Shown piece after piece: positions 15,801-27,605 of a stretch of 64,000 bases of DNA. The notes under the pieces were generated by a model. The model did no database searches. It had not been told where the DNA came from and saw nothing but the letters and a program-made list of their open reading frames with translations. Position numbers and translations under genes: made by a program. Each line of letters opens with the position of its first letter. Position 1 is the stretch's first letter. The stretch lies in assembly GCF_000224145.3 (NCBI RefSeq), contig NC_020179.2, positions 674,571-738,570 of the forward strand, in the 5' to 3' direction. The DNA is from Ciona intestinalis (taxonomy: Eukaryota; Chordata; Ascidiacea; Phlebobranchia; Cionidae).

Positions 15801-18800
15801 CGTACTGCGGCAAATCACCGGGTCGCTTGCTTCGAAACAAAATCGTATCAAGACAGTAGGAATACGCGAACATACTAAAAAGAAAAAAATATATTTTTTT
15901 TTTTTGTAAAAAAAAAGTTGTTAAAACACACTCACAGTTAAAAACATATTTACACTTAATTGAAAGGAAAAAGCTGCGGTAGCTACACCTAACAGACAAA
16001 GAAAAAAATGATTTATTTATGTTTAATTATTTTTAAGTTAAACTACCAATGGAAATAAAAGTTTGACGTAAAGAACTAAAAATATGCCATAAAAACGAAC
16101 AAATAAAACTTACCTAAACAACGTACTGTCTAGATAACAAGAATTCTGATGCCCCTGTATTCCTTTGCCTTTCCCCACCATATTGGCTTGTAATGTTTTT
16201 GGTGGAGCTACTGTACCAGGAATACATGGGGCTTTGAAGTCACCAAAGTTTCTGCTGGCAACACTTTGCATATTACTGTGTGACTGTTTTGCATCTGTGT
16301 AAAAAAATTAAAAAATGTAAAATTTAGTTTTTTTGGATGAAATTGCTTATTTTGCATGGAAACTGAACTAGTAATTACCATCAAAGTAACATAACTTGTA
16401 AGCTGGCATGAGGTGTATGAACACCCGTGTTATTATGAGAAATCCCCAAAGTGTATTCACCCTCAACGTGTTATAACGAATGTAGTTGCCACGCGAGGAT
16501 AAATAAATTACATCCAATTATTCAATTACATTTACCTGAGTAAAATCGTGGATCTACAGCACAATCTTCTGGTCGTACGAACAAAGCATGTCCAGGTTGT
16601 GTTTCGAATATCCTCACACCATTGTAAGTTCCATCAGTTAAAGTTGGAACAGGGTTGTCAAGTTCTAACCCGACACTCAAGTCCTGGGACACAAAAGTCG
16701 GAGTTGAACTAAATAAATGTATTTTTTTTGTTTCATAACAGAGAGAGACAAATAAAAGTCATGGACTTATACACACTTCTTCTGAATAGACACTTAATTT
16801 ATTGTATTGCCCGAAGGGTGGGACAGTCACACCTTTTTTTTTCAATAAGCGGTTTTAACCACTGTAGTTTTATCGTTACTACCCGTCTTTTCACTTTTGT
16901 AAACTCTCCCGTTCCGAAGAGACCAAATAAATTTAATTCATTCAATTTAAATAACTTACTTCATCTCTTGGAAGATACCCCGTCCACTTTACCACTCCAT
17001 ATAAGGGCAAATCGGGGACCAGCAACGTGAGGTTATCGATTCCATCCAATACTTGGACCATGGTACCGTGCTCAAAACCACTGATTGGGATTTCGTCTAA
17101 AATAACAATATATATATCATGTTATGTATAAAAACAGTATAATTCTAGGGAAATCATAGCCTAATGAGTAACAACTGAATGGGTACTGAAAAACTGCAAA
17201 ACATGATTGGATCTGAAACGTACAGTCTAGAGCATTTAACCTTAGTCCTTACTGATAAAATGTGATTTTTTGTAAAATATTAAAGCAGCAAAATTTATGA
17301 TAACTTTGCGCGACCTGCAGGAGGATGAAGTTGGCTTAAATATTGAAACGCTTGTTCTTGAACCGGAACTGAAATGGGTTCGCTTTGAAATGGCCTTCGA
17401 GAATAATCTGAAAAATAATATCATAATAATCTTTTAAAGGTTCCTCTGGTATAAAAAACATATTGTATTTCCAACATTTCGTCTGCCATACAGCAATACT
17501 TCGTCAGGAAATGACAATGGCAGACAAAACATCGAATATACTCTTCATTTTTCGTATCAACCACCTGAGCCAGTGAAAGATTATTTACATTATAGCTGGT
17601 AGCAGAAGTAACGAAATAGGAATTTGTTAGTTGCTTAACTATATACACACCGAAATAATTCCCCTACAAAAGACTAACTGCACAAGTTATACAGAAAAAA
17701 TAAAAAACACTTTACCACTACAATATATACATAAATTTAGAATATGTTAAAGTACTAACCATTCATTTGCCTGTGGTTGTTTTGTTTGGAATTCTTGGGC
17801 AGTGGCAGAGTATGCTGCATTGCAAGAACTTAAATATTGCATAATTACAACATACACCAGGGATGGTATACTTGGTTACCGACTAAACTAGTCGCCGCCT
17901 AAATTTGATTTTGCTTTTTTAGTCGCCCGACTAAAATTTGAGTCGGCCGATTTTAACTGACTAACTTCTGTAATGAGTAATGCACAGAAACTTAGTCGGC
18001 CGACTAAATGTGAAAAACCACCGACTAAATTTTTGTCGGCCGACTAAAAAAACGCGGTAACCAATAGTTACCGCGACCGACTAGTTTAGTCGGTAGCCGA
18101 GTATACCACCCCAGGGAATTGAATAAAATATAACATATGCAAGCTAGTAACAAATATATATTAATATTGATTTCTATGAGTAAAAATATAGCTAGTTTCT
18201 AAAACACACTTATTTCAAATCCCTGAAAAAATACACATAAACCTTAAAAAATCTGCCTGGAAAATAAACAAATATTGAGTCTTATTGACCTGGTTTATAT
18301 GCTATTAAAACTATACAGTAAACCAGAGCTACCATGACTGTACAGTACAACTAAAATGATGTATCAACCATATGTTTATATGATTGTTTATTGTGTGGGA
18401 AGCGGAATGGCATATGTCTTTAGAGTATTTAGATAAATAAACTACATCATTTATTTCCTTATACTTAAATAGATTATTAAGGACAGTAAACAAGCATCAA
18501 GTAATATTATGATAAGGAAAACTTTAGTTATGATGAAAACTATGTTAAATTTGACTCCAGAATTTAAAAATTTAACTATATTAAAATTTTGTTAAATTAT
18601 ACTAGGAGTTTAAAGTAAATTAGCCACAACAAAACTCTGTTTACTTTTACCTTCAAATTAAAAATTTACAAAAAAACTTTATTAAATGTTACCCTAAACT
18701 TTTGTGAAAAATACAATATATATACCTGGCAAAAACAACACTATATTAAAATCGAAACATACCACTTCTCGTCTTGGTTTGACTTGTTTTTCCACCCCAT

Positions 18801-21800
18801 AGATATCAAGTTGTGATGACAGTTCATCATATCCATCAGGAAAACCTCTCTGCTCAGAATTCAGTACGGGCTGTGAAACAACCTTTCGATTTTTAGTTGT
18901 GCTGCTTCTCAAGTTTGCCGCAGGACCTGAATAGGAGCTGGGAGGCTGTTGGTTCCGAGTTTCTGGTTTATACCGTTTGTCTATGTATGTAAGTGACTCA
19001 TCCTGTGATTGTACATTCAATTAATGTTAGAAGTTGATTTTTAATGAACAATCTTTTGTGTTTTTTATTTTAAATTAACGTTTTTATAGCAAAAGAAATA
19101 AAATAAAAAAAAGATTGAAAATGTTTCCAAATTATATTTATTCATTTACCAAATGTCGGTTAGGAGCGAGAGGTGGAGTGTGGTCAATCGTACTCGCTGG
19201 TAATACACCACTAAGCGGCACTAGAGCTGCATGGTTGAGTTTTGTTTTGAAAAGTTGGCGTCTGTTGAAAACTCCCCTTCCATTACCGGATGGGTTGACA
19301 AGTTCAATACCAACATAAATGTCATTTGTAGGTAATTCGTTTGGTAGGCGACCTGGAAAAATATAAATTTTTGAATTTGAAGTTTGAATAAATGAATAAA
19401 ACCTATTTTTCTCGTTACAATGACTGTCATTGCCCGAGAATTTAACTTAATTTATTCTCACATGGCAAAAAATGACAGTCAATATAACATGGGTGTTCTT
19501 TTCATACACTTTATGCACGCTTTCTAGCTACCAAGCACATAACTTCATGGAGAATTATTTTTCTTAAGAAAAATGTTAATGAAATACAAAGTTTAAGAAA
19601 CCCTGGCATTAACTAGGGATGCACATTACAGAATTTCGAAGCCATGAGATTCGAATCCCTTTGTATTCGAATCTAATTACGGGATTCGGTATTCTGTTTA
19701 ATGACGTCATTACACGTCATCTCATATACTATATTAACAATTTTTGAAACTTATTAATTTTGAAAACTTTCAAAAGTAAACGTTTCGTAACGTCTTTTCA
19801 TAACCTGCTATACGTTTCATGACGCAAAAACTACCCAATAGTACAATTTTTGATCATTTTACAGCTCATTATCCAACAAGGCTGCTATGAAAGAGTCAAT
19901 AAACTGACTTTTGTGGGTAAAATTATTTTTTCCTATAAATATAAAAAGATTCGAAATTCTAGATTCGGAATTCTAGATTCGAATTAAAGTATTCTAGGAT
20001 ATCCTAGAATACCTAATTATTCTGTAATGTGCATCCCTAGCATTAACTGAGGATAAGCACGAGTTAATATTTATTAATAAACACAATAGAACCCCTACTG
20101 TGATGAAAATAACCAACCAAGCCATTTGCATTATCCAAATACTCATAGTTTAATAAGATTATATAACATTATATAGAAGATTTTGTCAGTTTTATGTCAT
20201 TTTTTATACCAAATATTTATATTATATATATATATATGGTAGATTGGTAGTAACTGGGCATATATAGATATCAGTCTATTTAATAATATAATATTAATAT
20301 CATGCATGATTGATAGCAATATACATACATCAGTTTTTTGAATAATGTGTATTATGCTTGATAGCAACAGTAGTTGGTTACAATACATTTTAAACTGAAA
20401 GTAATTAATGAAAATTTAGCAATTAATCAAACAAATCAATAATAACAAGTAACTACCAAGTAAGACTGTAATATAGTGATATATACATATTTTCACTATT
20501 TTACAATTTACTAACGCTAGGCCTTTGTCTGTAATAAAAAAATGGTCATACAAACAAACAGAGTCGAAGTATATTGCATTCACCACATTAATCAATGAGG
20601 TCCCTATGTTTGATGACTATGAGTGTAACTATATTTTAACAATGTCACCCCAGATTTTACCCTGCTGTTAGGTGTCTATACAAACAAGCAGAGCCAAAGT
20701 ATATTGCATTCACCACATTAATCAATGAGGTTCCTATGTTTGATGACTATGAGTGTAACTATATTTTAACAATGTCACACCAGATTTTACCCTGCTGTTA
20801 GGTGTCTATACAAACAAGCAGAGCCAAAGTATATTGCATTCACTACATTAATCAATGAGGTTCCCTATGTTTGACAACTATGAGTGTAACTGTATTTTAA
20901 CAATGTCACACCAGATTTTACCCTGCTGTTAGGTGTCTATACAAACAAGCAGAGCCAAAGTATATTGCATTCACTACATTAATCAATGAGGTTCCCTATG
21001 TTTGACAACTATGAGTGTAACTGTATTTTAACAATGTCACCCTAGATTTTACCCTGCTGTTAGGTGTCTGTACAAACAAGCAAAGCCAAAGTATATTGCA
21101 TTCACCACATTAATCAATGAGGTTTTCTATGTTTGACAACTATGAGTGTAACTGTATTATAACAATGTTCAAACGTGTGACGCCTATGGCCACATTAGAA
21201 ATTAACCTTTAAACCTACACAATTTTTAAACAACCATTAACAAAGACATTATTTAAAAGTAAGAGTTTAAGAAAGTAACACACCACAGTTGTGTTGACAT
21301 ATGATATAAACTGTGTTATGTGGATTACTTTTCAAACATACACATTGATAGAAAAATGTATAACATATTCCTGCAAAGGATAAACTGTTACAAAATACAT
21401 ACTAAAAGTGACAAAATCAAGTCCCAAAGAATTTTGCAGGGGCTACATTAACCCCCAAAAATAACAGCAATTTATCTATAAATTATCCTTTAAAAAAATA
21501 GAAACCTATTCACCATTCAATTAATAATAAATGAAAGAATCCTTACCGATAAATTTGACGCTCCCCAGCTCCTGGCTTTCATGTCCGTTTACTTCAGTGA
21601 AAATATAAACCTTCATATCGATATGAATGTTTAAAGTGGAGAGTTCAGCTTCACTAACTCCAATTACAGGTTCGCATACACTTACTTGGCTACTACCTGT
21701 GAAGAGAAAGATATATAGTACTGTGGGGGAGTTTGAACACTTTAAGCATAATATCTAAGTGTCATGATCGAGTTTTAAAAAATTAACAACGGTCTATGGG

Positions 21801-24800
21801 AGTCGCCAGGATACAGTTTTATAATTATTTAAATGCTCTTTGTTTACTATGAAATGGGACCAGAAAATAGAATAAAAAAGTGTCCCATCTTCCCACACCC
21901 TAATCTACAGTACTGTGGAGTAAGATGGATAATGTAAGTTCATAATATACTGTTGGGTGAGATGGATACCGTTAGCATAACTTTAAAAAGTTTATTTAGA
22001 GGGTATATATAGTATATAATTCTGTGAATATTCTTTGTTTACTACCAAATGGGCCGATAATACAGTGTGACAATCGTTAAAAAAACATCCAACAATTACT
22101 TGAGTAAAAATGTCAAATAAAATCATAAAATTGTGGCCGCTAAACCGGCAATAAAGAACAACATGGATAATTACCTGAAGGAGGCGAACTGTAATCTCGC
22201 GTTGCTGAAAGATCAGAGTACGAGTTTGAGATCATAGATCGCTGGCTACGTGGGTGTCTTCTAGGAGCCGGGATGGGAGTACGAAGCTGATCATAATCAC
22301 GGGAGGAGACTCGGTTTAATCCGAGGAAGATACCGCAGTCCTCCGGACATGAGAAGTAACTGTACGAAGATGGAGATTAAAATATTTATAGTTTACTCGA
22401 AAAAATTTCTATTTTTATCGTGACCTTCAAGTTTTCAACATTTGTTGCGAAGCTACAACCTATTTTTGACTACTGGGTTGGAGTCTGTTAAGTGTCTTTT
22501 TTACAATGCAAGCATCTAACCACTTACCCACGGCAGATGACACAGTGCAAAGTAATAAGGCCGCACCTTTGTACTTGATGTCATATTTATTGTTTAAATA
22601 AAAGGTATTTATCTTAGCCAGTGAGCTTATTTAAATAGAACCCCAAAACCGCTGTTGATGTCACAACAAGCACGATAATGTTTATGTGCCAAAACAAAAC
22701 AAAGTTCCAACATAACACAGCATATTATATAAAACATAACGTACTTAGTAAAGCTACATAAAGTGTTGTTTCACAAAACACAAACAGAAATTTATTATTC
22801 AACAAACATACTGGTGTTTACGGATGGTTCCGTTTGTGTTTCCTTTTCCTTTCGCATTAATAAGCTCAACACCAAAGTAAGTTCCAACTTTATGATGGAC
22901 TTTGCCTTTGTAGCGTAGTCTGCCTGTTAAATATAATGAGTTAAAACAACTTAATAGTGATATAAAAACAAATATTGCCAAATTATACAGTAATAATAAA
23001 AGCATGGGGAATTTCCAGTATGCTACTAAACAACTTAGAACAAGTACATAATTATTTGGGGTGGAGGCTATTCAATGTATATATACTAAATATATACTAC
23101 TAATTTAGCGTTTCAATAAATCGATAAATTGTGCCATTGTAAATTTTTTTTTTAAATATTAATAAGTGATCGTTTCTGTTTTATTCTTGATAATTTGCGA
23201 ACCAACAGGTTTCAGAAATGTATTTGTAAATGACCATTTTCTGTTCATTAAATGAGAATATTTAAAAAGAAATAGTTAGGGAAAGATATATTTTATTATG
23301 TACAGGATCTCTGTTTCTCTTTATTTGGAGTTCTTTGTAGAACATGTTTCACACATGAGTGTGGAAACCCCCAAAGTCTTTATAATAATGTTAAACTCAT
23401 ACAATGTTATCATTAACCAAACACATACAGAGAACACATTTATTTGAAGGTGTTGAAGGTGGAATATATTTATTATAATAATAACATCACAAGGCTTACA
23501 AAATAAAGCATGGTAGAACACATTAAAGTTTAGTAGCCAAACATGGTATTTATTTCTACAGGATAATAATGGGAATACTATTGCATGAACTTAGACAAAA
23601 CAAAACTATAAATATTGTTATTACAAATACTAGTGTTGTTATAAATTCTATTATTATTATAAATTATGAAGTGTTTTACTTAGCTTAAATCTGATAAAAC
23701 TTTAGAAATTATAAGTTTATATACCATTACCAACCATAAGGACTGGCGATTTTTTGTAATGCATATACTGTATTTAGAAAATATATTTAAATACCTAAAA
23801 CTTCCCCTGACATGGCAGGTAGTCGTACAACAACCTCTGCTCCAGCTTCCATGTCTAAACCATCTGCTAATCTTTCTTTATTTCGGAAAACGTCATATCT
23901 CTCCTTGCAACTTGAGATGGCCATTAATAATCCCATTATCTCCTGTGGAGAAACAGATTAATTAAGAGATATTGCAAATAAAGGTTCACGCAATATTATA
24001 TTTACTGATTGGCTACCTATAACAACAAAGTAATATACATGGTAACTCGTAAGCTAGCAGGAGGTGTTAAACCCGTGTTATAACGACTGTCGTTTTCTGG
24101 CTACGCCAGGAGAAAGTAAGTTACATTAATTCATTCATATCATATGCAATATCCTACAAACATAGGTGTCACAACTTTTAATTTTTAATGGCATAAAATT
24201 TACAACTAAGTTTGTCCATCACTCCTGTACGTTACACAGCTTCTAGCTTAACAGCAACAGTAACTATGAATGAAACTATAAATACTTAAATAAATGTTAT
24301 GTTATTATCGTCCTGTTTCATACACCTTATGTCCACTTACGAGTTACCACGTATGTAACTTGGTGCACGTTTACGAGTTACAGCATATTGATACATACGT
24401 GACTTTGTGAGTGAAAATAAACAAACTTATACTTCAGTTAAAGCGTCCACATCGTTCTCATCACATTCAATTATTTCTCTTGTATCGAGAACTATACAAG
24501 TTATCCTTGTGGTGTTGGTGGTTGGCATGGAAGCAAAGAAAACTTCTTGTAGGATGGTGCCTGTTATAAAAATGTGCCACGTTATTATTTTTGGTGCATA
24601 TTATAGTATTATACTGGTACTAATTATACAAAAGTGGTAAGTTTTTTATTTTGATATTTTTGTAGGACTGAATAAATGAAAAAATGCTGGAAGGTTATTA
24701 ATTTCTTGGTTGTTATAAAATAAAAGTTTTATATCATAAACCTTGTGCCTGCTTATATGAATTAGCCTACCATGTTTATTGTAATATGAGCATGATTTTG

Positions 24801-25049
24801 TTTTGCGCAGTGACATAAAAGCCCTAACAAATCAACTATTTTTTAATTTGGGTAGGATTTGGGTGAAACACATACCATGTTAAATTTTAGTGAAAATTTA
24901 AAATTACACAAAATACCTTTTAGATATTCTTGTATATGAGACTCAAATTTCTTTGGTCTGTATGGGACGTTCTTCTTTGTAAAGCAAAGGTCGTTAACCA
25001 GTATTAAATACCGAGTGGGAATCATGTCTCTGCTGTATCTCTCCGCCAT
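12838..25049 (-). CDS. CYLD: CYLD, K63/M1-linkage ubiquitin carboxyl-terminal hydrolase
   Basis: A deubiquitinase that removes K63- and M1-linked chains and restrains NF-kB and JNK signalling. Twenty exons, 5' to 3': 24917-25049, 24433-24560, 23795-23942, 22812-22923, 22175-22359, 21547-21696, 19150-19352, 18763-19002, 17760-17814, 17315-17407, 16960-17096, about 16536-16683, 16114-16294, 15787-15874, 15329-15490, 14852-15051, 14378-14531, 13831-13934, 13442-13543 and 12838-13081. Phases agree throughout, giving about 988 residues (human 956). Three CAP-Gly domains: [20 protein letters not shown] with [24 protein letters not shown]; and [31 protein letters not shown] motif near residue 465 matches the human TRAF2-binding PVQES. 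The USP domain has [16 protein letters not shown] (catalytic Cys about 630), an inserted B-box with CxxC pairs (CTVCGG, CKQC, CVQC, CHQHP), ETSHYVSF (His about 902) and [10 protein letters not shown] (Asp). The end is [22 protein letters not shown] non-coding first exon probably lies upstream, since GTAAGT (minus) sits near 25700 and an acceptor about 15 bases before the ATG. Confidence 0.95.
13165..13322 (-). mobile_element. SINE tail fragments, minus orientation
   Basis: 'ataacacaggttttctgttt' with 'cgtatacctt', and 'ctgtttcatacaccttgtct' with 'acgagttgccac' and 'aactttgtgggt'. In the CYLD intron between 13081 and 13442. Confidence 0.7.
13640..13712 (-). mobile_element. SINE tail fragment, minus orientation
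   Basis: 'attctgtttcatacacctcg' and 'accagttaccatgtgtgtag' match the reverse tail. In a CYLD intron. Confidence 0.7.
14005..14195 (-). mobile_element. Composite SINE, minus orientation
   Basis: 'tatttcatacacctcttgcc', then reverse middle 'ggcagacaatttggaaaaca', 'cattaatgaccaca' and 'acggtaacggcaagttagcg'. In a CYLD intron. Confidence 0.7.
15095..15228. repeat. Local imperfect duplication, GGCATATTACCCTA unit
   Basis: GGCATATTACCCTA occurs four times within about 100 bases, and a 40-base block continuing 'attttataaacactatttca' is present twice. In a CYLD intron. Confidence 0.8.
16378..16532 (+). mobile_element. SINE tail, plus orientation
   Basis: 'aagctggcatgaggtgtatg', 'gtgttataacgaatg', 'ttgccacgcgaggataaata' and 'aattacatccaattattcaa'. 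Its tail ends within a few bases of a CYLD exon (about 16536). Confidence 0.75.
17858..18119. mobile_element. Short inverted-repeat element (hAT-like MITE), TIR GGTATAC..CCGACTAAACTAGTCG
   Basis: The ends are inverted: GGTATACTTGGTTACCGACT at the left is mirrored by AGTCGGTAGCCGAGTATACC at the right, both adjoining ACTAGT cores. The interior has repeated GTCGGCCGAC palindromes. The left end CAGGGATGG resembles hAT termini, but no clear 8-bp target duplication is visible, so class is tentative. It lies in the CYLD intron upstream of the exon at 17760-17814. Confidence 0.65.
19425..19570 (-). mobile_element. SINE tail, minus orientation
   Basis: 'ttctcacatggcaaaaaatg', 'aacatgggtgttcttttcat' and 'acactttatgcacgctttct' are a diverged reverse copy. 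In a CYLD intron, close to the hAT MITE. Confidence 0.65.
19614..20039. mobile_element. hAT-type MITE, 426 bp, with perfect 8-bp target-site duplication
   Basis: Terminal inverted repeats TAGGGATGCACATTACAGAAT and ATTCTGTAATGTGCATCCCTA are perfect mirror images. GCATTAAC lies directly outside both ends (19606-19613 and 20040-20047), an 8-bp duplication typical of hAT transposition. The interior is rich in ATTCGAAT-type palindromes and has a perfect 20-bp palindrome at 19991-20010. It carries no transposase, so it is non-autonomous. It sits in the CYLD intron between 19352 and 21547. The intact duplication suggests a fairly recent insertion. Confidence 0.9.
20543..21175. repeat. Tandem array, about five copies of a 130-131 bp unit
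   Basis: The unit (acaaacaagcagagccaaag...ctgctgttaggtgtct) recurs with GGTGTCTA boundaries at about 20671, 20801, 20932 and 21063, a spacing of 130-131 bp. Copies differ by only a few bases; the first and last are incomplete or divergent. It sits in a CYLD intron. The unit, read on the minus strand, is homologous to the last exon and 3' region of AADAT at 4640-4740. Confidence 0.9.
21714..22070. mobile_element. One complete and one partial MITE of the G-rich TIR family, adjoining
   Basis: A complete copy, 21714-21913, runs from TAGTACTGTGGGGGAG to CCCATCTTCCCACACCCTAA. A second begins TACAGTACTGTGGAGTAAGA at about 21908 and decays near 22070 after 'tttgtttactaccaaatggg'. In the CYLD intron between 21696 and 22175. 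Confidence 0.75.
24036..24150 (+). mobile_element. SINE tail, plus orientation
   Basis: 'ggtaactcgtaagctagcag', 'gaggtgttaaacccgtgtta', 'taacgactgtcgttttctgg', 'ctacgccaggagaaagtaag'. In a CYLD intron. Confidence 0.75.
24300..24412 (-). mobile_element. SINE tail, minus orientation, with repeated end
   Basis: 'cctgtttcatacaccttatg', 'tccacttacgagttaccacg', 'tatgtaacttggtgcacgtt', then a second 'tacgagttacagca'. In a CYLD intron next to the exon at 24433. Confidence 0.7.
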
Positions 25050-27605
25050 GGTGAATATAAAGTGAGCTAAAAAAGATAAAAAATAATAAATATATATATA
25101 TATATAGGCACTACAAATTAATCTTCAGGTACATAGCAGAATAGGCTGGTGGAAAGTGTTAGTGGTTGGTGGTTATAGGGGTTAGTAGTTAGCAAATAGG
25201 GTGGGGGGAGACTCTTCACTAGCACCATATATATATTATACAAAGTTTTTCCCACACATGTGTTATATCCGAATTTGTTTTAATTAAAGACAACTTGAAA
25301 TAAGTTAATTTAATTTAGTGAGCTAACAAACATTATATTAAAATTAGATCCATATGCATACTTTTTTATCTATTGATTTGTTTTAATTAAATACAACTTG
25401 AAATGAGTTCCTTTATCCTGCATTGTGGATTTAAGTGTCACATTTTTATTTGTCACTTTTACTGAAGTAGTTTTCCCCCTTTGCGTGTTTTAACGATTTT
25501 TTGCTACTAATTTTGTCACTTCGCTGTTTCAACCAATCTCCTTTGTTGCTCTATTTAAACAGACAAACAAAAATCGTATCATGCTATAAGCAGTTTCGTT
25601 TTATTTAAAAATTTCGTGATGATATGCCACAGTTTTTAACACCTTAGTAGTACATCCTTTTATAAGTCGCATTTCTTTCTAAATCTTAAAATCAAACACT
25701 TACTTCATCAGTTCCGGACAACGAGTTGCAAAAATACCATTAGCAAAGTTACAAACTTACTGCCAATCTTACAGGAACCTAAATTCTGAAATTCATTTTT
25801 ATTGCTTCATTCTTTGTTAAAAGAGATACAAGGAAAAATATAAATAATTTATTGAACTTTATTTTAACACATTATGCACGCTCTTATTGATAAATATACA
25901 TATTTACTGATTCCTACTGCAAATATGCTTCTAGTGGTTTATAGTGTACTGATTTTTTCTAAAACCTAAAAGAATTAATTTTCCGTTAATATTCTTACTC
26001 TCATCCAAAATAAAGTGACGTCACAATTGCTGGGAATTGTAAACACGGGGCTTCCCCCGGGGTTTCAACTGCCATTGTAATAGCAGGAAGTTAGTAAACA
26101 GATATTAATCATGGGGGGTCACGCGTCTTTTGTCATTAAAATGCATTTTAACCAATCATGTTCTAAAATTTCAAAGAAAATCAAAACGTTCCTCAAAGAA
26201 AAATCAACGAATCGAAAAGAGCCACAACAACGAAATAGTTACGTCATCTTTTTTATATAGATTTATGTTTTTTATTTTATAAATCTGGGATTTGGGCCAG
26301 ATTTGGTTCATTACCCCGAAACCCACGTCGGTTTTACACGTCGTTCATGCCAACAGTGAGACTTTGTGTGGTTCTTTGTGTATTGTATACCCACGTATAC
26401 TTCTACTACTACAGTATTACACATACTTAAACATAATGAGTGCAATTTATTACAGCTTGTTAACATATGAATATAAATGTCTTTTGAAATAAATTAATAA
26501 ATAAACACTCTCCGCGTGGCGCGACAACCTTTAAGTTCCAACGCGCGCTTCCTACTTTATATAATTTTCCGGCCACGCGAGGATAAAGTAAGTTACATGC
26601 ATTCATTCATTTATAATTTGTTTTCTCTAATTAATTTTTGGACTCTACAATTCGGACATCGGGATATAGTAATCACAAAGCTGGTGTAATTACTGTTATA
26701 CCCTTTTTATCCACAATTTAGACGGTTAAGGTACGTCGCTAAGTTTTACGTAGAAGCAAGACATATAATCGACGTCATATAAACGTATTTTTGATGACCA
26801 AACTGAATATGACCTCGAAAAGACGCCGCGACTTCATTTATAATAAAAAATCGTAGGTCAAAAAGACGTCGAGTGCCCGCTGGGAAGTGTTTTTCTCAAC
26901 GACACACGCACATACAACGGTGGCACCATCGAGCTACAAAAGTTACTTCAGATCGTAGCTTGCCTTGCGGTTAAAGAATAAACAAATGATGTTTGGATAC
27001 TTGTACTCCTAAGGGTATGGTGCTACGAAATACGAAACAGACAAAAAATATGGTATTCATACGTTTGTTTAACTGTTCACCCTCATTGAAAACATATTAA
27101 CATTACGTTATTATACATACTAAAACTATATTATTACACATTAACGAAATATACGTGATTGTAACCGAATATGTTTTTATTGGCTAAACGAAACATTAGA
27201 CGCCGCATCAATAATCAAGTTGTAATATTATAATAAAACTATCTGATATAACAAAACAAAATATAAATTAACTTTATTTTTATATACATTAACAAAGGTC
27301 AGGTTAAATAAAACAACAGAGAAATGGAAATTAGCAGCAAAACAACAGTCGTAAAACACACTCAGGGTAAAAAAATTGCCAAATAAATTATTGGTGTTAA
27401 ACCGACAATACAGTATAAAATAATCGTATACTCGTATAGTTCTACATTCGATCCGTTGGGTGGCAGTAAAGTTCAAACGTGCGTGGTCACGCAACCTACG
27501 CTTTGTTTGATTATGACATCATAATGAATCAGTTTTTCTCGTTTATCCAGCAGTCTGCTTAGATGTCAGAGCGCGCGCATCAGGTAGCATACGTTAATTG
27601 TGATC
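25050..27605. promoter_or_regulatory. Divergent upstream region of CYLD (-) and the ZNF827-like gene (+)
   Basis: No coding exon was seen. A probable CYLD 5' UTR exon lies beyond 25705 on the minus strand, with its donor GTAAGT there. A CRE palindrome TGACGTCA is at 26016-26023. An ATTATGACATCATAAT element is near 27510, about 95 bases upstream of the zinc-finger ATG; it recurs in shorter form near 34787. A SINE-tail fragment is near 26565-26625. A TA-repeat lies near 25090-25105. Confidence 0.45.

Noticed and set aside
17858..18119. Functional hairpin RNA
   Set aside because: The inverted ends and repeated GTCGGCCGAC cores fit a MITE; nothing in sequence shows a processed RNA.
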